Of a DNA stretch of 55,221 bases, positions 48,726 to 55,221 are shown piece by piece (the first letter of the stretch is position 1; every line of letters starts with the position of its first letter). Origin of the DNA: Mediterranea sp. (in: CFB group bacteria) (lineage in GTDB: Bacteria > Bacteroidota > Bacteroidia > Bacteroidales > Bacteroidaceae); contig JAIRKY010000058.1 in assembly GCA_031259755.1 (NCBI GenBank), forward strand, positions 1 through 55,221, in the 5' to 3' direction. Below the pieces are notes generated by a model. It saw only the letters and a list, made by a program, of their open reading frames with translations, had not been told where the DNA came from and did no database searches. The position numbers and the translations under genes are program-made.

Positions 48726-49271
48726 TTTAGTTGAATATGTATTAGTCTTTTCTACTTCTTTAGTAAACACCAATTTAAAGTAAATTACATTGTTCTCTAC
48801 TTTATCAATATACAAACTGAAATCATCAGATGAATCTCCATTATAAGTATAATATGCAACAGCCACATTCAAATATCCCCTGGCTGACCAAATATTTTCA
48901 GATAGAGCTAAAAGCGGAGTTACAGTTTCCACAGGTTGTTCTGACATATATCTTACATAAAGAATATCATAATACTGTATAAAATTAATTTTTGCAGATG
49001 TATTATTAGATGAAAGAGTTTCACCCTCAAACAATTCAAATGCAATATAAGCGCGTTCTGGGATACTGCCATCAGTCAATGTCATTTGTGATGCGTTTTG
49101 AGGAATCAATTCATAGCCATCGTCTGTAGTCAGGGTTATATGTCCCATTAATGACTTAATCGTCACATAAGCATAGTTCGTCTTATTACTATTCGATTTC
49201 AAACAAGAAGTAAACGTCGTTCCCATTAAAACAGCCAATATGGCCACTAAAGCAATTTTCATTCGTTTCAT
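48477..49271 (-). CDS. NigD-like lipoprotein with altered C-terminus
   Basis: Lipobox TTFTSCLKSN; YAYVTIKS...GYELIPQNAS. The C-terminus is the product of an internal duplication. Confidence 0.75.
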   Translation of the reverse strand: MKRMKIALVAILAVLMGTTFTSCLKSNSNKTNYAYVTIKSLMGHITLTTDDGYELIPQNASQMTLTDGSIPERAYIAFELFEGETLSSNNTSAKINFIQYYDILYVRYMSEQPVETVTPLLALSENIWSARGYLNVAVAYYTYNGDSSDDFSLYIDKVENNVIYFKLVFTKEVEKTNTYSTKSLSYILPSEEDIKAKHPDLTPDSNGYYKAVLVADGVDQSGSEIELKSNTSEIAFPLSYIYPDLTLDSNGYYRAVLVADGVDQ

Positions 49272-49401
49272 AAATCTTCTTTTTTTATGTGTATTTCAAG
49301 TGTGCAAATATAAAAAAACTAAGAGAACAGCATACCTTAGCCTCTCCTTTTTTAATCAAGTTTAATAGATAAATGCAAAAGGGACTCAATTACTGCATAC
49401 A

Positions 49402-49902
49402 TCACTTTATTATTTTTGCAAAAAGCTCGGGATGCTCGTCCACATACGCTGCGATCCGGACAGTAACCGGTTCTTCCATCTCAAAAAACGCTTCTTCTAT
49501 CCTATCGAACGCCTCGAACTGTTCATACATAGCCATAAACTCCTCGTCTGTACGTTCCTTTTCCAGCTCTTCGCGATTCGCGTCGTAGATCTCCTTTGCT
49601 TTATAAATCAACTTAGAGAACTCTTTGGCACCCCACAAGCGCATGACTTTCGCAAAAGGGTTATCAAAGATGTACGCTCCGTATCCATTCTGAATGAGTT
49701 GGCAAAACCCGCCGGTCATCACCTCATCCCTGAAGATCCGGTAAGAGAGCAAAGCGTGTTGCTCACCTGTCAACAATCCCATGCTCTCCGCGTTCAATCC
49801 GCCACCAAGCGCTTCCAGGTATTTATCTGTAAAGGCCTGTATAAATTCGTCCATTCCCTCTCCTGCCGCTTTCTGCAAATCCGATTCTTTTATCCCGATC
49901 AT
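49402..49902 (-). CDS. DMP19/DUF4375-like protein
   Basis: YRIFRDEVMTGGFCQLIQNGYGAYIFDNPFAKVMRLWGAKEFSKLI. Confidence 0.8.
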   Translation of the reverse strand: MIGIKESDLQKAAGEGMDEFIQAFTDKYLEALGGGLNAESMGLLTGEQHALLSYRIFRDEVMTGGFCQLIQNGYGAYIFDNPFAKVMRLWGAKEFSKLIYKAKEIYDANREELEKERTDEEFMAMYEQFEAFDRIEEAFFEMEEPVTVRIAAYVDEHPELFAKIIK

Positions 49903-50027
49903 ACGTATCCTAATTAAAATAAAAGCAAATTTACTTTATTTTTAGATTCTATTGTGAATACTCCGCCTTTTTAATAGATTTGTCACAAAATAAAGTCGGG
50001 AGGTAGTCACTCCAACAACATTTATAT

Positions 50028-50828
50028 ATGGCAAATAAAATGATAAAACTTATATTGGTCTCATTTATCACACTTTTCCCTATACAGTTAAAGGCGCAAT
50101 GTGAAGTAGAAAATAACAGTTTTCGGGGAGGTGAATACCTGGAATATGACCTGTACTTCAAATACGGACTTATATTTACCAAAGCGGGGATCTCCACGAT
50201 GAGCGTCGCCGATGCCCGATACAAAAACAAGAGCGCATATAGAATGACGCTCACGGCAAATTCTCTTGGAGCGGCAAAAGCCATATTCCTGATCTCGGAT
50301 ACACTGACGTCCTATACCACCAAAGGCATTGTCCCGTTAGCCTACCTGAAAGATGCGCACGAAGGAGGCGACTACCGCACAGAGAGAGCTACTTACGATT
50401 ATTCAACAGGAAAAGTCAAACTGAGAAATATCAACAAGAAGAACGAGGATTTACGCTACGACACCACACTCGTTTCCAACGACTGTATGTATGACATGCT
50501 GAGTATCGTGTACTATGCCCGCACGCTGAATTACGGCAATATGAAAAAAGGAGATGAAGTAACCGTATCCTTCCTGTCCGGACGGAAAAAAGTAAATATG
50601 ACGATTGTATATCAGGGAGTGGAAAGTGTATTGGCAAACGACAAACGGAAATATAACTGCATAAAGCTGTCCTTAATGATAAACGAAAGGGCTTTTGAAG
50701 ATAAAAACGAGGCCATGAAAGTCTATATTACTGAAGATCCGAACCGCATACCTATACGCATCGACTCTAAACTGAAAGTCGGCTCGACCCGCGCCTTGCT
50801 AAAAAGCTACAAAGGACAACGGAATTAG
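50028..50828 (+). CDS. DUF3108-like secreted protein
   Basis: Signal peptide; FRGGEYLEYDLYFKYGLIFTKAGISTMSV; VYITEDPNRIPIRIDSKLKVGSTRALL. Confidence 0.82.
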   Translation: MANKMIKLILVSFITLFPIQLKAQCEVENNSFRGGEYLEYDLYFKYGLIFTKAGISTMSVADARYKNKSAYRMTLTANSLGAAKAIFLISDTLTSYTTKGIVPLAYLKDAHEGGDYRTERATYDYSTGKVKLRNINKKNEDLRYDTTLVSNDCMYDMLSIVYYARTLNYGNMKKGDEVTVSFLSGRKKVNMTIVYQGVESVLANDKRKYNCIKLSLMINERAFEDKNEAMKVYITEDPNRIPIRIDSKLKVGSTRALLKSYKGQRN

Positions 50829-50919
50829 GAAGAAGGAAGAGGTAGAAGAGGTAAAGCTAAATATTCCTCTAACTCCTTCTCTCCTTCCATTCTTCTATTG
50901 AAGCAATTAAAAGAAGGGG

Positions 50920-52155
50920 TTAGGGTGAAGTTGCCACACTCGTAACTTCACCCTTTGATAAACGTGTAGTCAGCATGTCACCGGGTTGTACTTGCGAAGC
51001 ATCCGTAACCGCCTTGCCATTTTTTAGCGTAATGCTATATCCCCGTTGTAGTAACTTTTCCGGGGAAGCGTCGGTAATACGCTGCCGAAGCAACTCTAAT
51101 TTATGCTTCTGTGCCGTTAATAGTACCGTAGCCGACTGCTTCAGGTTATTTTTTATACCAAGCAATCCCATTCGCGCGTCAGTCAACTGTTTAAGAGCCA
51201 GCGCGGGGATGTGGTTACGCAAAGCAGATAAACGCCGCTTCTCCCGGCTTAACCGCCATAAAGCGCTTTCACGTAACTGTTCGCTCAAAGCGTATAACTG
51301 TTCGGCGGCGCTATCCGCATAACCGATTAAAAGTTCCGCCGCTGCCGTTGGCGTCTTCACGCGCGTATGCGATACGGAGTCGAGTACCGTATCGTCACGC
51401 TCATGCCCTATGCCTGTTATGACCGGCAAAGGAAACTGTGCGCAAGCGGCTGCCAACGGATAGGTGTCGAATCCGGACAGATCGGATGTCGCGCCTCCGC
51501 CACGGATAATAACCACTACGTCAAAATCGTCCAGGCGTTCCATGATTGCATCCAATGCGCTGAGGATGGATCCTTCTACCTGATCGCCCTGCATAACCGC
51601 AGGGAACAACTCCGTATGAAAATAATATCCGTGGGCATTGCTGCTCAATTGATGGCTGAAGTCGCCATAGCCCGCCGCGGTAGCCGAAGATATCACTGCG
51701 ATCCGTTGAGGTAGCAAGGGCATTTCCAGTTCCTTATTCAACGTGAGTACACCTTCTTCCTGTAATTGCTTCAATATCTCGTTACGGCGGCGCACCATAT
51801 CACCGACTGTATAGGTAGGATCAATGTCCTGAACCATCAGGCTGTACCCATAGAGTTCATGGAACTCCACGGTAACCTTGACCAGGACTTTAATGCCGGA
51901 AACAAAAGCCTGTCCGGTGGTCTCTTCGAAATAAGGTTTCAGCAACCGGAAGACGTTCAACCAGATCGTCCCGCGAGCTTTTGCTATCAGGTTGTTTCCT
52001 TTGGGGTCTTTCTGCACAAACTCCAGATAACAGTGTCCGGTCGTATGGTGACGAACATCACTGATCTCCGCCCGCACCCAGTATTCGTCGGGCAAGCATT
52101 GCGTAATGCTCCTCTTTACCAGAGCGTTTAGTTCAAAAAGAGATAATCCTTCCAT
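50920..52155 (-). CDS. xseA: Exodeoxyribonuclease VII large subunit
   Basis: LFELNALVKRSITQCLPDEYWVRAEISDVR; VIIRGGGATSDLSGFDTYPLAAACAQFPLPVITGIGHERDDTVLD. Confidence 0.96.
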   Translation of the reverse strand: MEGLSLFELNALVKRSITQCLPDEYWVRAEISDVRHHTTGHCYLEFVQKDPKGNNLIAKARGTIWLNVFRLLKPYFEETTGQAFVSGIKVLVKVTVEFHELYGYSLMVQDIDPTYTVGDMVRRRNEILKQLQEEGVLTLNKELEMPLLPQRIAVISSATAAGYGDFSHQLSSNAHGYYFHTELFPAVMQGDQVEGSILSALDAIMERLDDFDVVVIIRGGGATSDLSGFDTYPLAAACAQFPLPVITGIGHERDDTVLDSVSHTRVKTPTAAAELLIGYADSAAEQLYALSEQLRESALWRLSREKRRLSALRNHIPALALKQLTDARMGLLGIKNNLKQSATVLLTAQKHKLELLRQRITDASPEKLLQRGYSITLKNGKAVTDASQVQPGDMLTTRLSKGEVTSVATSP

Positions 52156-52177
52156 ATTCTAAAAGCCAAGTTCCCAA

Positions 52178-53560
52178 TCAGTCCGCCGATTCGGGAATAT
52201 CTCCCTGCATCTGACAGGCTTTCCACAGATCGGGAACCCCATAGCCGTAGACATTATCCGGGAAGTCGGCGCGATCACCGGATCGACGCACCAAAGTTAT
52301 GATTTGTTTTGCTGTCAGTTCCGGCCGGGCTTGCCACAGGCAAGCGACCATCCCACACATTACCGGAGTAGCGAAAGAGGTGCCACTGGCCGTTGTTGGT
52401 TGCCCGTCAGTTCCTATCACTTGAGTAGACACACCTACCGCTACGATATCCGGCTTTACACGCCCGTCGGCAGAGTTACCGACGGAAGAGAATGTGGCAA
52501 GCGTACCACTGTTTGAAATGGCGCCTACCGTTAGTACATTCTTGGCATCTCCCGGAGGAGTGATCTTTTTCCAAGAGCCTTGCCCCGAATTTCCCGCGCT
52601 GCATAGCAGTACCATTCCTTTGCCGGCTACACGGGAAGCCTGACGGGAGATCAAAGCACACTCTCCGTTCAAATCCCTGAGGCGATAATCTTTCGACTTG
52701 TCGTCGAACGAAAAATAGCCAAGGGAAGTATTCACAACATCAACCCCAACGCTATCCGCGTATTCAATGGCGACAGCCCAATAATCCTGTTCCACAAGGT
52801 GTTCCGAATACTCATCCTCGGTACGGAAGAGCCAATAAGAAGCCTCAGGAGCGCTACCAACTATCGCGTGGGGCCAGTTGGCGCCCATACATGAGAGGAC
52901 TTTCATTCCATGATCGCTCTCTGCATAAATACTTGGAGAATCTCCCACAAGATCCTTCGTCCCTATGATCCGGACGCTATCGAAAGCGGCTATACGATCC
53001 GCGTTGTGAAAACCGGCATCCATAATGGCAATGGTCATCCCTTCGCCCCGGTATCCGGCTTTGTGCAAACGGTCGCCATGACTTAAATAGAGCTGCATAT
53101 ACGCAAGCCCATACGGGTTTTCCAGTTTATAGGGTTCGCTGACTATGGAATCTCTTTCCGGTCCTTCCTTTTTCTTATCTCGTTTTGGCGCTGTCCAGAC
53201 TTTCTCCACCGACCTGACAAAAGGCAATTCCGCAATACGGTTGATCTTAATCGTATCGTTGCAGGACACGGTCACAAAATTATCCCATTTTCCTTTCGCT
53301 ATGACCTTCACTCCCTTATCGCGGATCGTTCTCACATACGTGTCACAAACCGGCAGGTCGGTCGAGTCGATAGCTAATCGCTGACGCGCGCGACGGGCGA
53401 TGGCTTTCCCGGACAAAAACTCTTCCGGCCGTTGCAACGAGTAGGTTGTTTCAATCTTATCGGTCAGGCTGATGCGATATTTCAATGTATCCCGCTTTGC
53501 CGAAACAGATAAAGTAACTGCTGCAAACAGGAGAATAACCAATGTTCCTTCTTTATTCAT
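52178..53560 (-). CDS. S8 family (subtilisin-like) serine peptidase
   Basis: MTIAIMDAGFHNADRI; ESDHGMKVLSCMGAN; ASGTSFATPVMCGMVACL. Confidence 0.94.
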   Translation of the reverse strand: MNKEGTLVILLFAAVTLSVSAKRDTLKYRISLTDKIETTYSLQRPEEFLSGKAIARRARQRLAIDSTDLPVCDTYVRTIRDKGVKVIAKGKWDNFVTVSCNDTIKINRIAELPFVRSVEKVWTAPKRDKKKEGPERDSIVSEPYKLENPYGLAYMQLYLSHGDRLHKAGYRGEGMTIAIMDAGFHNADRIAAFDSVRIIGTKDLVGDSPSIYAESDHGMKVLSCMGANWPHAIVGSAPEASYWLFRTEDEYSEHLVEQDYWAVAIEYADSVGVDVVNTSLGYFSFDDKSKDYRLRDLNGECALISRQASRVAGKGMVLLCSAGNSGQGSWKKITPPGDAKNVLTVGAISNSGTLATFSSVGNSADGRVKPDIVAVGVSTQVIGTDGQPTTASGTSFATPVMCGMVACLWQARPELTAKQIITLVRRSGDRADFPDNVYGYGVPDLWKACQMQGDIPESAD

Positions 53561-53575
53561 AAAACGGAGGTTATG

Positions 53576-54592
53576 TTACTTGATCTCCCAAGTCTCACAC
53601 GTCGTCATCAACATTTCTTCCAGCGTACGATCCGGCTTCTTAGCGCGTACTTCCTCGATCTGCGCGTACACGCTTTCGTCATACGACGGCGCTTTTACAT
53701 CGCGAATAACGCCCAAAGCTACGGGAAATTCAGGCCCATCCATCAACGCCAGTTTTATATGTAGTGTATTGTCTTCGCAATACGCGTCGTGTACCAGCAG
53801 GTCTTTTTCTGTTATACCGTTCTCGCCCGGCTTAACGACTTTCAAGCCAAAGCCTTCTTGCATCAAACCGTATTCATTGCTCTCACCGAAGAGCATGGGT
53901 TCGCCTTGTTTCAGGTAGATCGCGTTCTTCGCGCGGTCTGCCTTGGAAGCCAAACGGCTTTGTGAACCATCATTAAAGATCACGCAGTTCTGTAATACCT
54001 CAACAACAGAAGCGCCTTTATGCCTGGCTGAAGCAGCCAACACTTCCGCCGCGCCGGGGCCATCGACATCCACACAGCGGGCGAAGAAACGCCCGCGGGC
54101 GCCAAATACCAATTCGGCCGGGCGGAAAGGGTCTTCTATTGTTCCGTAAGGAGAAGATTTCGTTACCAATCCACGAGGAGAAGTAGGGGAGTACTGCCCC
54201 TTCGTCAGGCCGTAGATCCGGTTGTTCAACAAGACGATATTAATATCTACATTACGGCGAAGCGCATGGATAAAATGATTGCCGCCAATAGCCAAACCAT
54301 CGCCATCGCCGGAGATCTGCCAAACGCTTAGCTTAGGGTTGGCCACTTTTACGCCGGTGGCGATAGCGGCCGCACGTCCGTGAATGGTATGAAAGCCATA
54401 CGTATTCATATAATAAGGTAAGCGGGACGAGCATCCGATACCGGAGATCACCGCAATATTGTGCGGTTCGGCGCCCAATTCGGCCATTGCCTTATGCAAC
54501 GAATTAAGCAAAGCGTGGTCGCCGCAACCGGGGCACCAACGTACATACTGATCGCTCTTATAATCTTTGGCTGTATATAATGTTTCGCTCAT
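53576..54592 (-). CDS. korB: 2-oxoglutarate:ferredoxin oxidoreductase subunit beta
   Basis: VRWCPGCGDHALLNSLHKAMAELG; GIGCSSRLPYYMNTYGFHTIHGRAAAIATGVKVANPKLSVWQISGDGDGLAIGGNHFIHALRRN. Confidence 0.94.
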   Translation of the reverse strand: MSETLYTAKDYKSDQYVRWCPGCGDHALLNSLHKAMAELGAEPHNIAVISGIGCSSRLPYYMNTYGFHTIHGRAAAIATGVKVANPKLSVWQISGDGDGLAIGGNHFIHALRRNVDINIVLLNNRIYGLTKGQYSPTSPRGLVTKSSPYGTIEDPFRPAELVFGARGRFFARCVDVDGPGAAEVLAASARHKGASVVEVLQNCVIFNDGSQSRLASKADRAKNAIYLKQGEPMLFGESNEYGLMQEGFGLKVVKPGENGITEKDLLVHDAYCEDNTLHIKLALMDGPEFPVALGVIRDVKAPSYDESVYAQIEEVRAKKPDRTLEEMLMTTCETWEIK

Positions 54593-54593
54593 C

Positions 54594-55221
54594 TTATTTG
54601 TCCTCCATTATTTTAGTGAATTCTTCTACAAGTCTTAATACATTGAAAGGCTGGCCTTTCACACGGTTGAACTGGCAGATGTTCAAACCAGGCGCTTTAG
54701 CGCGAAGCAGCGTTGCAAACTGTTCCATGTTCTGTTCGGCAACTACGATCTTCTTATATTTCTTCAGCAGTTCCGTTGTATTCTTCGGCAATGGGTTGAT
54801 GTACCGGAAGTGAGCCAAAGCCACTCTCTTTCCTCGCTGGCGCATGATCTCCATTGCGGAGTGCAAATGTCCGTAAGTACCACCCCAACCCACGACCAGC
54901 AAGCCGGCATCTTCATCTCCTTCGATCTCTTGATCAGGAATAACGTTCGCTATATAATCGATCTTCGCCTGACGGGTTTCGGTCATCTTCTGGTGATTGG
55001 CCGAATCGGTCGAGATCACGCTTGTATTGAAGTCTTTTTCAAGGCCGCCGATGCGGTGTTGAAATTCCGGCGTACCCGGTACAGCCCAATAACGAACCAT
55101 AGATTCCGGATCGCGTTTATAAGGTTTCCATCCTTCCTGCATCCCGGGAGTTACGTAAGGAGGGTGAATGGGCGTATAATTCTTCATAGAAGGTATCCTC
55201 CATGCCGCTGAGCCATTGGCG
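54594..55221 (-). CDS. korA: 2-oxoacid:ferredoxin oxidoreductase subunit alpha (partial, runs off window)
   Basis: The frame continues past Met55187 as ANGSAAWRIPSMKNYTPIHPP; VVGWGGTYGHLHSAMEIMRQRGKRVALAHFRYINPLPKNT. Confidence 0.92.
   Translation of the reverse strand, partial: ANGSAAWRIPSMKNYTPIHPPYVTPGMQEGWKPYKRDPESMVRYWAVPGTPEFQHRIGGLEKDFNTSVISTDSANHQKMTETRQAKIDYIANVIPDQEIEGDEDAGLLVVGWGGTYGHLHSAMEIMRQRGKRVALAHFRYINPLPKNTTELLKKYKKIVVAEQNMEQFATLLRAKAPGLNICQFNRVKGQPFNVLRLVEEFTKIMEDK

Noticed and set aside
1-55221. CRISPR arrays, rRNA operons, complete insertion sequences, prophage
   Set aside because: No array of identical repeats with unique spacers, no rRNA signature and no intact transposase/integrase was seen in the sequence or the ORF track.

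Overview
The window looks like a Bacteroidales chromosome, probably Tannerellaceae/Parabacteroides-like. That call rests on gene content, TAnnTTTG-type promoters and gene order; no database search was run. Most of it is housekeeping: mdh, a peroxiredoxin, an NlpC/P60 - dipeptide epimerase - transglutaminase murein-peptide operon, htrA, rpoD, pfkA, ispH, cmk, tonB/exbB/exbD, tRNA-Ser(GGA), tatD, trans-sulfuration enzymes, hisGDCB, a dsbD-like gene, metH, smpB, xseA and korAB. The main accessory region is about 25.4-33.7 kb. It holds a tight five-gene cassette (radical SAM, DegT aminotransferase, ATP-grasp ligase, a second atypical ligase-like protein, GT2) behind a long leader containing a truncated UpxY/NusG-like antiterminator. 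Inverted copies of a 21-bp-periodic intergenic repeat family flank this region. Other notable items are: a histidine leader peptide (MIIAITHHHHLPNE) with a terminator and a mutually exclusive antiterminator upstream of hisG; an unlisted 41-aa ORF overlapping a sodium:solute symporter; a reconstructable 162-bp tandem duplication in a NigD-like gene; a truncated YIP1-like remnant next to smpB; TonB-receptor and DUF4249 fragments after a clostripain gene; and a MetH that lacks the C-terminal reactivation domain.
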